Under the pieces are notes generated by a model. It did no database searches and was not told the origin of the DNA. It worked only from the letters and a program-made list of their open reading frames with translations. A stretch of 64,000 nucleotides of DNA from Fimenecus sp964540535 (GTDB lineage: Bacteria > Bacillota > Clostridia > Oscillospirales > Acutalibacteraceae): contig CAZIMO010000002.1 of assembly GCA_964540535.1 (NCBI GenBank), positions 217,625-281,624 of the forward strand, in the 5' to 3' direction. The position numbers and the translations under genes are program-made. This document shows, one piece after another, positions 33,459-40,760 of this stretch. The first letter of the stretch is position 1, and every line of letters begins with the position of its first letter.

Positions 33459-35054
33459 TCAGGTTTCATCAGAAAGCACCGCTTCGGCACATTTAACTCC
33501 GTCAACTGCCGCTGAAACAATTCCGCCTGCATAGCCTGCGCCCTCACCGCAAGGATAAAGTCCCCGGATATTGGTCTGATAAAACTCATCACGAATAATT
33601 CTAACAGGCGATGAGCTTCGGGTTTCAGGCGCAGTAAGCACTGCGTCGTTCATAGCGAAGCCCTTAAGCTTTTTATCCATTTGAGCCAAAGCTTCACGCA
33701 TTGTATTAACCGTTTTTGACGGCAAAACATTGCTTATATCGCCCATTGCCACTCCTGTTGGGAATGATGGCTTCACTGCCCCCAATTTAGTTGAACTTTG
33801 TCCCTTTAAGAAATCGCCCACCAGCTGTGCAGGAGCGGTATAATCACCGCCTCCGCAATTGAATGCCTTCTGCTCAATTTCACGCTGAAGCTGAAATCCC
33901 GAAAGCACATGCTCGCTTGGAAAATCCTCGGGATTTATACCCACCAAAATTGCCGAATTCGCATTTTCTTTATCACGGGCATATTCGCTCATTCCGTTTG
34001 TCACCACTCCGCCCTTTTCAGACGAAGCACAGACGACCGTACCGCCCGGACACATACAAAATGTGTAAGCTCCCCTGCCGTGTGGCGGATGGCAAGCTAA
34101 TTTATAATCTGCCGCACGAAGTTTCGGATGATTTTTAAAATCACCGTACTGAACGGTATTTATAAACTCCTGCGGATGCTCAATTCTCGCGCCTACCGAA
34201 AAAGGCTTTTGCATCATCTGTATGCCGTTATTGTAAAGCATTTCGATTGTGTCCCGCGCGGAATGACCTATTGAAAGAATGAGAGTATCGGTTTCTAAAT
34301 CGGTTTCTTTGCCGTATTTATCTTTAAGAGTTATTCCGTGAATAAATCCGTTTGCAACAATTATGTCTGAAAGCTGTGTTTCAAAAAGCACCTTACCGCC
34401 AAGCGAAATAATCTCTTCACGAATTGCTTTTACCGTTGCTTTCAGTTTGTCAGTACCTATATGTGGCTTTGCATTTACAAGAATATCTTCGGGTGCACCG
34501 TGATTTACAAATTCTTCAAAAACAAATCTGCAACGGCTGTCTTTAATACCTGTTGTAAGCTTACCGTCTGAAAATGTGCCTGCACCGCCCTCGCCGTACT
34601 GAATATTTGAGGCTTCGTCTAAAATTCGGTTAGTCCAAAAATTATTCACATCTGCCGTGCGTTTATCAACATCACGTCCACGCTCAACAACTATTGGGCA
34701 GTGTCCGCTTCTCGCCAAAATAAGCGCCGCAAACATACCTGCAGGACCGAATCCTGCAATTACCGGAGGAAGCGTGCTTTTACGGTTCGATTGAGGAATA
34801 TTATATGAATATTTTTCGCTTTTTATGACGCGGTTATTATTGAGCGACGCAAGAATTTTATCTTCATCGCCGTCAACTGTCACGTCTGCCGTATAAACGA
34901 ATTTAACCTCTCCCTTTCGGCAGTCAACACTTTTTTTAAATATTTCGGTTTTTAATATTCGGTTTTTATTTATTTTAAGCGCCTTTGCCGCTGCATCTTC
35001 AATATCGTGAAAATCGCAGTCAAGGTCAAGCTTAATTTCACTTATTCTAAGCAT
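33459..35054 (-). CDS. FAD-dependent dehydrogenase-like protein (COG2509 type)
   Basis: 531 residues. A small N-terminal domain precedes the dinucleotide site VIAGFGPAGMFAALILARSG (about residues 98-117). YGEGGAGTFSDGKLTTGI and the C-terminal GLYPCGEGAGYAGGIVSAA match uncharacterised FAD-binding proteins of the COG2509 group common in Firmicutes. Redox substrate unknown. Overlaps the next flavoprotein by 8 nt, suggesting translational coupling. Confidence 0.87.
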   Translation of the reverse strand: MLRISEIKLDLDCDFHDIEDAAAKALKINKNRILKTEIFKKSVDCRKGEVKFVYTADVTVDGDEDKILASLNNNRVIKSEKYSYNIPQSNRKSTLPPVIAGFGPAGMFAALILARSGHCPIVVERGRDVDKRTADVNNFWTNRILDEASNIQYGEGGAGTFSDGKLTTGIKDSRCRFVFEEFVNHGAPEDILVNAKPHIGTDKLKATVKAIREEIISLGGKVLFETQLSDIIVANGFIHGITLKDKYGKETDLETDTLILSIGHSARDTIEMLYNNGIQMMQKPFSVGARIEHPQEFINTVQYGDFKNHPKLRAADYKLACHPPHGRGAYTFCMCPGGTVVCASSEKGGVVTNGMSEYARDKENANSAILVGINPEDFPSEHVLSGFQLQREIEQKAFNCGGGDYTAPAQLVGDFLKGQSSTKLGAVKPSFPTGVAMGDISNVLPSKTVNTMREALAQMDKKLKGFAMNDAVLTAPETRSSSPVRIIRDEFYQTNIRGLYPCGEGAGYAGGIVSAAVDGVKCAEAVLSDET

Positions 35055-36285
35055 TGTTTATCCTTTCAGCTATGGTTCTGCCTGCAAGTCTGCCCGAGCT
35101 CCATGCCCACTGAAGATTGTATCCGCCGCAGTCACCGTCAATATTCAATGCCTCTCCGCAACAGAAAAGATTATTTACGCACTTTGATTCCATTGTTTCG
35201 GGATTAAACTGTGAGCAATCAGCGCCGCCTGCAGTAACCTGCGCATAATCAAAGCTTCTTGAATTTTTGATTTTAATTTTCCAGCACTTGCAAAGCTTCG
35301 CAAGCTTTATAATTTCAGCGTCGTTCAGCTCAAAAATCTTGCCGTTCGGCGCAATTCCACACTCTTTTAAAAGCGTAATGCACAACTGCTTATTCATTAA
35401 ACCAATCAGCAGATTTTCGCAAAGACCTGTGCCGAACTCACGGCGGTCAAAGAGATATTTTTCAATTTGCTCCGCTGTGAAATCCGGTGTAACATCAAGA
35501 TTTATATAAATGTTGTTCGACGGCGACATTGAAACAAAGCGTGAAAGCTGCATTATCGGAATTCCCGAAAGTCCGTAATCGGTAAACTGCACCTCGCCGT
35601 AATTTTCAAGTGTTTTTTCGCCGTCAATTATTAAATCTGTTTTACAGATTGAGCGAACTCCCTTTAAAGCTTTTGTAAAATCATCACAATTAAGTGACAC
35701 AAGGGCAGGAGCTATAGGTGTGATTTTATGGCCCATCATTTCAAGCAATTCATATGCGTCGCCGTCTGTTCCGTGAACCTTTGCGGCTTTCCCTCCGCAG
35801 GCTATCACCACGTAATCGAAGCGGTCACGGTTATTTACAACAATTTTCGGCTTAACTCCGTTATCAACTGTTTTAAGGTGAACGGCGCGGTAATCGCACA
35901 GTGTTTCAACTCCTAAACGGTTGCACTCAAAACGCAGTGCGTCAAGCACCGATGAGGCTTGATTTGAAAGAGGGTAAACTCTGCCCTCATCTTCTGTACG
36001 GGTATATAAGCCCAAGGAATTAAAAAATTCGATATTCTTTTGCGGAGTAAATGTGTTAAGAGCAAATTCTGCAAATTCAGCTTCACCGCGATAGTCGGAA
36101 ACCGAGGTATTTCTATTTGTAAGGTTACATCTGCCGTTGCCTGTCACGAGCAGTTTTTTACCTACACGCGGCAGTTTTTCAATAAGCGTAACCCTTACGC
36201 TTTCTTTATCCTTTATATTATGAAGAAGCTCAATTACGCAGGCAAGCCCCGACGCTCCGCCGCCGATAACTGCAATCTTAATCAA
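35047..36285 (-). CDS. NAD(P)/FAD-dependent oxidoreductase (HI0933/BaiN-like)
   Basis: 412 residues. Starts MIKIAVIGGGASGLACVIEL, continues KLLVTGNGRCNLTNRN, and ends CGEALNIDGDCGGYNLQWAW, all signatures of the BaiN/RdsA-like HI0933 family. Some members reduce steroid intermediates, but most are unassigned. It starts 3 nt after the DtxR-type gene, so regulator and flavoproteins probably share a transcript. Confidence 0.9.
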   Translation of the reverse strand: MIKIAVIGGGASGLACVIELLHNIKDKESVRVTLIEKLPRVGKKLLVTGNGRCNLTNRNTSVSDYRGEAEFAEFALNTFTPQKNIEFFNSLGLYTRTEDEGRVYPLSNQASSVLDALRFECNRLGVETLCDYRAVHLKTVDNGVKPKIVVNNRDRFDYVVIACGGKAAKVHGTDGDAYELLEMMGHKITPIAPALVSLNCDDFTKALKGVRSICKTDLIIDGEKTLENYGEVQFTDYGLSGIPIMQLSRFVSMSPSNNIYINLDVTPDFTAEQIEKYLFDRREFGTGLCENLLIGLMNKQLCITLLKECGIAPNGKIFELNDAEIIKLAKLCKCWKIKIKNSRSFDYAQVTAGGADCSQFNPETMESKCVNNLFCCGEALNIDGDCGGYNLQWAWSSGRLAGRTIAERINNA

Positions 36286-36288
36286 GAC

Positions 36289-36675
36289 TTATCCCTGCCT
36301 TTCAATATACTCATAAAGCTTTTCAATAGTCACAGGACTCATAACATGCTCCATTTTGCAGGCGTCGTTTTCTGCATTTTCTTCATCAACGCCTAAGTTA
36401 TCTATCAAGAACTGTTTAATAAGCTTGTGACGGTGCAGAACATTCGCCGCATAGCTTTCGCCGGCAGGAGTAAGAACTATATCGCCGTAAGTTATATGCT
36501 CTAAAAATCCGTATTGTGTGAGCGTATTTACCGCGCGGTTTACGCTGGGCTTTGAAACACCGAGATGTTCGGCAATATCGGTAAGCCGTACATTTCCTCT
36601 TTGCTGTGAAATTACAAAAACTGCCTCAAGATAGTCTTCAAGAGATGATGTCATACTGTAAGCTTCTTTTTTCAT
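36289..36675 (-). CDS. DtxR/MntR-family metal-dependent regulator
   Basis: 128 residues from ATG 36675. The helix-turn-helix is in LTDIAEHLGVSKPSVNRAVN, followed by the wing GFLEHITYGDIVLTPAGES and a dimerisation/metal domain with ANVLHRHKLIKQFL, AENDACKMEH and VMSPVTIEKL. The E-x-x-C and H-x-x-H-type residues fit Mn(II) or Fe(II) sensors. The ATG overlaps the TAA of the leader ORF in repeat copy C (TAATG). Targets unknown; feoAB lies 9 kb away on the same strand. Confidence 0.9.
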   Translation of the reverse strand: MKKEAYSMTSSLEDYLEAVFVISQQRGNVRLTDIAEHLGVSKPSVNRAVNTLTQYGFLEHITYGDIVLTPAGESYAANVLHRHKLIKQFLIDNLGVDEENAENDACKMEHVMSPVTIEKLYEYIERQG

Positions 36676-36679
36676 TACC

Positions 36680-36763
36680 AATCGCCATGCGATACATAAT
36701 TCGCACAAAGAGCTATATAAAAACAGCCTTTTATGCGCGGTATCGTTCCTTTCATTGTGTTTT
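36680..36763 (-). repeat. Start-proximal structured repeat, copy C
   Basis: 84-bp copy. Outer CGATAC/GTATCG and CGCATAAA/TTTGTGCG helices are kept. The inner hairpin is GCTGT/ATAGC where other copies have GCTGTT/AACGGC, so pairing is maintained by changes on both sides. It encodes a 26-codon leader (36675-36755) starting MKGTIPRIKGCFYIALCANY, whose TAA overlaps the DtxR-type ATG. Confidence 0.88.
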
Positions 36764-36798
36764 CGCGCCGAATACTTTTTTGAAATAATTATTATAAT

Positions 36799-36828
36799 AT
36801 TTTATCACGGTTTTATGCAAATAGTCAA
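36799..36828 (-). promoter_or_regulatory. Promoter of the DtxR-type gene
   Basis: Minus strand TTGACT (36823-36828), 18-bp spacer, TAAAAT (36799-36804). Transcription would begin about 30 nt before repeat copy C. Confidence 0.7.
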
Positions 36829-36845
36829 CTGAATTATGTAACAAA

Positions 36846-36871
36846 AAAGCCTTGCTGAAACGCAAAGCTTT
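36846..36871 (-). terminator. Terminator of XRE gene
   Basis: AAAGCCTTGC-TGAAAC-GCAAAGCTTT, 10-bp stem with one mismatch; leftward it is followed by TTT-G-T. Confidence 0.65.
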
Positions 36872-36881
36872 ATAATGTATA

Positions 36882-37247
36882 TTATTTTTCCTGCAAGCCG
36901 TTTAAAAGCTCTTTTTGCTGTTCTTCGTTCATCATTCTGAATTTCACAATAAGCTCCCGTTCTTCTTTTGAAAGCTGTGAAAGGTAACGGGTATCAAGCT
37001 GACCCTCAAAATAATCGTCATCATAAACATATTCTGCGGGAATCCTCTTTTCAAAAAACTTATCAACAGGCACTCTGTAAAAATCGGCGAGCCTTACCAC
37101 AGTTTCAATATCAAGTGAACGGCGGCCTATTTCATAACCGCAGTAGGTTGAACGGCTTACGCCGAGAACATCGGCAATTTGCTGTTGTGAAAGTCCGTTT
37201 TGATTTCGGAATATTTTAAGCTGACGGCACAGCATTTGATTTAACAT
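36882..37247 (-). CDS. XRE-family transcriptional regulator with C-terminal extension
   Basis: 121 residues from ATG 37247 (AAAGGTGGGATTAT before it). Helix-turn-helix: NQNGLSQQQIADVLGVSRST, then YEIGRRSLDIETVVRLADFY, then an acidic linker and a helical tail (LSKEERELIVKFRMMNEEQQ) typical of dimerising Cro/CI-like regulators. Divergent from the alpha/beta hydrolase gene, which may be a target. Confidence 0.88.
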   Translation of the reverse strand: MLNQMLCRQLKIFRNQNGLSQQQIADVLGVSRSTYCGYEIGRRSLDIETVVRLADFYRVPVDKFFEKRIPAEYVYDDDYFEGQLDTRYLSQLSKEERELIVKFRMMNEEQQKELLNGLQEK

Positions 37248-37266
37248 ATAATCCCACCTTTGCACT

Positions 37267-37303
37267 ATACAATGATTATACAATGATTTTTTTACAGAAG
37301 CAA
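37267..37303 (-). promoter_or_regulatory. Promoter of XRE gene with 11-bp tandem repeat over the -10
   Basis: Minus strand TTGCTT (37298-37303), 17-bp spacer, TATAAT (37275-37280). ATACAATGATT is repeated exactly twice in tandem at 37267-37288 and covers the -10, one helical turn apart; a likely binding site for autoregulation. Confidence 0.65.
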
Positions 37304-37392
37304 CGAATTTTTTGTAGAAATAATAAATATATTGCAAAATTTTGTCGATATGTTAAAATATAAAATATAAATTTGAATTAAGGAATGGTTTT

Positions 37393-38439
37393 ATGCCTTA
37401 TATTATTGGCGGAATTATTATTGCTGTTGTAATAATCGTTCTTTTTGTTACAGCAGCAAAAATTATGGATATGGCAGGCATTGGCAAGCGTTGTGAGGGC
37501 AATGAAAATCTTAAATATTTCAAAGCGAAGAATTTTGATAATCTCAACGCAAGACCCGTAAGTTTTAAATCTGACAATGGTCAAACTCTTAACGGATTTT
37601 TTTACAGCAGTGCAAAGGTTGAAAAATATAAAGCTTTGATAGTTTTTTCGCACGGTATGGGCGCAGGACATTTGGCTTATACTACCGAAATAAATTATTT
37701 TGCGCAAAAAGGTTATCTTGTTCTTGCCTACGATAACACAGGCACCTGCACTTCAGAGGGCAAAAAGCTTAAAGGACTTGCACAGGGCATAATAGATTTA
37801 AGCTTTGCGCTTAAATATGTATCCGAACGTGAAGATTTAAAGGAATACCCTGTACTTCTTGCCGGACATTCTTGGGGAGCTTACAGTATTTGCAATGTTC
37901 AGTCGCTCAAGCCCTATGTTGATATTAAAGGAATTGCCGCATTCTCGCCCTTTGACTCAATGAACAGACTTCTTTGTGATACGGCGAAGCAAATGACCAA
38001 AATTGATTTGAAAATCTTAAATCCCTTTTTTGATATCATCAATTTTATCCGTTTCGGAAAAACCGGTGTTCTTCGCACCTGCGACACAATAAACAGCAAT
38101 TCAATACCCACGCTGATTATGCACGGCGGCAACGATTTAACGGTCACGCTTCAAAACAGCCCTGTGGGCAGAAAAAGCAGAATTGCCGATAATGAGAATG
38201 CAAGAACCGTGCTTTATGACAGCAAATATCACAATGTATACCTTGCAAAAGACGCAGAGCAATATATGAACGATATTTTTGCTAAAATCGGCTCGCTTCC
38301 TGAAAACAGCCCCGAAGCATATGAAATTTATCAAAATATCGATTATTCACTGATTACAAAGGAAGATTTGACGGTTATGGATACCGTAAACGACTTCTTT
38401 GAAGAGTGCATTATGAAACGAAATTTTTTGAATGAATAA
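37393..38439 (+). CDS. Membrane-anchored alpha/beta hydrolase
   Basis: 348 residues. One N-terminal helix (PYIIGGIIIAVVIIVLFVTA), then an alpha/beta-hydrolase domain: oxyanion region IVFSHGMGAGH, nucleophile Ser in LLAGHSWGAYS (GxSxG), acid region TLIMHGGNDLTVT and His in SKYHNVYLA. Esterase or peptidase-like activity, substrate unknown. The SGNH hydrolase gene starts 8 nt downstream, so they are likely an operon. Confidence 0.85.
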   Translation: MPYIIGGIIIAVVIIVLFVTAAKIMDMAGIGKRCEGNENLKYFKAKNFDNLNARPVSFKSDNGQTLNGFFYSSAKVEKYKALIVFSHGMGAGHLAYTTEINYFAQKGYLVLAYDNTGTCTSEGKKLKGLAQGIIDLSFALKYVSEREDLKEYPVLLAGHSWGAYSICNVQSLKPYVDIKGIAAFSPFDSMNRLLCDTAKQMTKIDLKILNPFFDIINFIRFGKTGVLRTCDTINSNSIPTLIMHGGNDLTVTLQNSPVGRKSRIADNENARTVLYDSKYHNVYLAKDAEQYMNDIFAKIGSLPENSPEAYEIYQNIDYSLITKEDLTVMDTVNDFFEECIMKRNFLNE

Positions 38440-38447
38440 GGTGTCTT

Positions 38448-39107
38448 ATGATTTTCAACAGAAGAAAAGACTATTCTGCGCGCACAGAATATGACAGAGA
38501 GAAAAATAATAAACGTAATAATTACCGCATCCTGAACGAAGAATACGCTTTTCCCTCGCAAACTGTTTTACTTGGCGATTCAATTACCGATTTTTTCAAT
38601 TGGTATGAATTATTTTATGACTTTTCACAGTCAGCAAATCAAGCTGTTTATAACCGCGGCATAGGCGGCGACACTACCGACAGACTTCTTGAAAGGCTTT
38701 ATGACAATGTGCTTAATATTAAGCCGAAAAATATTGTTCTGCTCATCGGCACAAATGATATTGGAAGAGGTCTGCCCCTTGAAATGTCGGTAAATAATGT
38801 TGATACTGTTCTTAAACAAATTAAAACTGTCTGTCCCGAAGCAAGCATCGTTTTTCAGGCAGTTTATCCTATTAACAGACCTATGCGTAACAGAAACGAA
38901 AAACGCAGTAACGAAAAAATCGCCTTAATGAATAAAGAGTTTATTAAATTAAGTGAAAAATACGGCTGTCATTGGCTTGATCTCACCGATGAATTGAGAG
39001 ATAGCGACGGAAATCTGAAAAAAGAATTTACTTATGACGGCTTGCACATCAATGTCAGGGCGTACAAAATTGTAGCGGAAAAAGTTATTCCGCTGTTAGA
39101 AAAGTAA
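38448..39107 (+). CDS. SGNH/GDSL-family hydrolase
   Basis: 219 residues. Block I VLLGDSITDFF with catalytic Ser, block II NRGIGGDTTDR, block III IVLLIGTNDIGRG and block V YDGLHINVRAYK with Asp and His. No signal peptide, so cytoplasmic. These enzymes deacylate lipids, sugars or peptidoglycan precursors; substrate unknown. Its start follows AAGGTGTCTT after the hydrolase gene. Confidence 0.9.
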   Translation: MIFNRRKDYSARTEYDREKNNKRNNYRILNEEYAFPSQTVLLGDSITDFFNWYELFYDFSQSANQAVYNRGIGGDTTDRLLERLYDNVLNIKPKNIVLLIGTNDIGRGLPLEMSVNNVDTVLKQIKTVCPEASIVFQAVYPINRPMRNRNEKRSNEKIALMNKEFIKLSEKYGCHWLDLTDELRDSDGNLKKEFTYDGLHINVRAYKIVAEKVIPLLEK

Positions 39108-39123
39108 ATCAAAATCACTGTAT

Positions 39124-39162
39124 AAAAAGCTGTAAAAAAACAAATTTTTTACAGCTTTTTTT
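39124..39162 (+). terminator. Terminator of the hydrolase pair
   Basis: AAAAAGCTGTAAAAAA pairs with TTTTTTACAGCTTTTT, 16-bp stem, extended T tract. Confidence 0.92.
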
Positions 39163-39174
39163 GTTTTATACGGT

Positions 39175-40485
39175 CTATATTTTTTTCATACCTTTCAAAT
39201 CTTCTGTTGCAGGGTTTTCTATCAGTTCGCCTTTTGCTGTGAAACGAGAGCCGTGGCAGGGGCAGTCCCATGTATGTTCTTCGGCATTCCATTTCAACGC
39301 ACAGCCCATATGAGGACATCGCTTTGTTGTTGGCGTTGCAAGGTTGATTGCTGTTTCACCCAAATTTATAAAAAGCTGTGGAGTTAAAATACTTCGTGAT
39401 GGCGAAAAAAGCTCTTTATATTCATTATCTTTATCGGTAACCAAATCCGCAAGCAGATTAGCTGACACCATTGACGAGGTAATACCCCATTTATTAAAGC
39501 CCGTTGCCACATAAAGATTGGGCGTTTTTGGCGAATACTGCCCTATATACGGAACACCGTCAAGGCTCATACAGTCCTGCGTTGCCCAACTGTATTTTTC
39601 AGGACAGTCGGGAAAATGAAGTTTCGCAAAGGTACGGATTTCGCTGTATCCACCGCCCTGCTTGCCTGTGCGGTGGTCGCCGCCGCCCACTATAATGTAA
39701 TTTTTATAATTTCTGAATGTATAACCGCCTGTTGCCTCGTCAACATACATTCCGTTGATTTTCGGTCCGTTTTCAAGCGCAGTAAGATATGAGCGTTCTT
39801 GAAAAAGCTTGATGAAATATGCACCGCGTCTGTTCATAAACGGAAAGTGCGTTGCAACAATGATTTTATCTGCAACCAAATCACCGGAAAATGTAATTGC
39901 ATGAGTTCCCCGAACCTCAATGACCTTTGTGTTCTCGTAAATTTCTAAATCCTTTGAGATTTCAGAAAGCATTTTCAAAGGATCAAACTGTGCTTGATTG
40001 CGAAATTTCACTGCTCCCACAATTTTAACAGGTACGGGAATTTCACTGACAAAATCCGCTGAATAATGGATTTTTGCAAGGGCTGAAAGCTCTTTTTCAA
40101 CCTTTTTCATACTGTCAGTACAATAAACAAAATTATCCTTATTCTCAAAATCGCATGGGATTTGTTCCGCTAATCGGCGGTACTCATCTATTGCCTTTTC
40201 ATTGGCTTCAAGATACATCCGGGCTTTTTCTTCGCCAAAGCTTTTAATAAGCTTATCATAAATAAAGCCGTGCTGTGAGGTGATTTTTGCAGTGGTATTC
40301 GGGGTTACTCCACTGCAAATTCTGTCAGCCTCTAAAAGAATACAGCTAACCCCTCTTTGCTTTAATTTATAGGCGCACAAAATGCCTGCAATACCGCCGC
40401 CGATTATAAGTACATCAGTCTTTTTATTACCTTTTAGCGTTGGAAAGGTTTTAAATTTTGACTCTGCCGACCACAATGAGAGCAT
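39175..40485 (-). CDS. FAD-dependent oxidoreductase with C-terminal Rieske [2Fe-2S] domain
   Basis: 436 residues. DAO-type FAD site DVLIIGGGIAGILCAYKL near the N-terminus and YVATGFNKWGITSSMVSANL later; the C-terminal Rieske ligands are CPHMGC and CPCHGS (about residues 389-415). Such fused proteins occur in many Firmicutes and are thought to be amine or glycine-oxidase-like, with the Rieske domain relaying electrons. Its ribosome-binding site AGGTGA lies in the 3' arm of a 14-bp hairpin that also terminates the copA transcript. Confidence 0.88.
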   Translation of the reverse strand: MLSLWSAESKFKTFPTLKGNKKTDVLIIGGGIAGILCAYKLKQRGVSCILLEADRICSGVTPNTTAKITSQHGFIYDKLIKSFGEEKARMYLEANEKAIDEYRRLAEQIPCDFENKDNFVYCTDSMKKVEKELSALAKIHYSADFVSEIPVPVKIVGAVKFRNQAQFDPLKMLSEISKDLEIYENTKVIEVRGTHAITFSGDLVADKIIVATHFPFMNRRGAYFIKLFQERSYLTALENGPKINGMYVDEATGGYTFRNYKNYIIVGGGDHRTGKQGGGYSEIRTFAKLHFPDCPEKYSWATQDCMSLDGVPYIGQYSPKTPNLYVATGFNKWGITSSMVSANLLADLVTDKDNEYKELFSPSRSILTPQLFINLGETAINLATPTTKRCPHMGCALKWNAEEHTWDCPCHGSRFTAKGELIENPATEDLKGMKKI

Positions 40486-40491
40486 AAAAAA

Positions 40492-40537
40492 TCACCTGTA
40501 ATATTTTAACCTTTGTAAGATTAAATATTACAGGTGA
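40492..40537 (-). terminator. copA terminator hairpin containing the next gene's ribosome-binding site
   Basis: TCACCTGTAATATT (40492-40505) and AATATTACAGGTGA (40524-40537) form a perfect 14-bp stem, followed leftward by TTTTTT and immediately the ATG at 40485. The AGGTGA (minus strand) of the stem is the Shine-Dalgarno of the Rieske gene. Confidence 0.85.
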
Positions 40538-40556
40538 AATTTTGTATCAGATAAAA

Positions 40557-40760
40557 TTACTCAACAACCTTGTAGCCCTGATCTTCAACTGCTTTTTTTA
40601 GAACAGCAGGCGCTAAATCAGCATCAAGAGTAACAAATGCGGTGCCGTCTTTGTGATTTACAACAGCTTCGCGTACCTCTGCAAATCCTTCAAGAGTTTT
40701 CTTAACTGTTGCTTCGCAGTGAGGACACATCATACCTTCAATTTTCATTGTGATTTCCAT
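40557..40760 (-). CDS. Possible internally initiated CopZ-like copper chaperone
   Basis: In frame within copA, ATG 40760 is preceded by AAAGGAG and a 9-nt spacer, a full ribosome-binding site, and the 67-residue product (starting MEITMKIEGMMCPHCEATVK) is exactly one HMA domain of CopZ size. Either copA and copZ fused by loss of a stop, leaving the old start, or both proteins are made. Inference from sequence only. Confidence 0.5.
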   Translation of the reverse strand: MEITMKIEGMMCPHCEATVKKTLEGFAEVREAVVNHKDGTAFVTLDADLAPAVLKKAVEDQGYKVVE

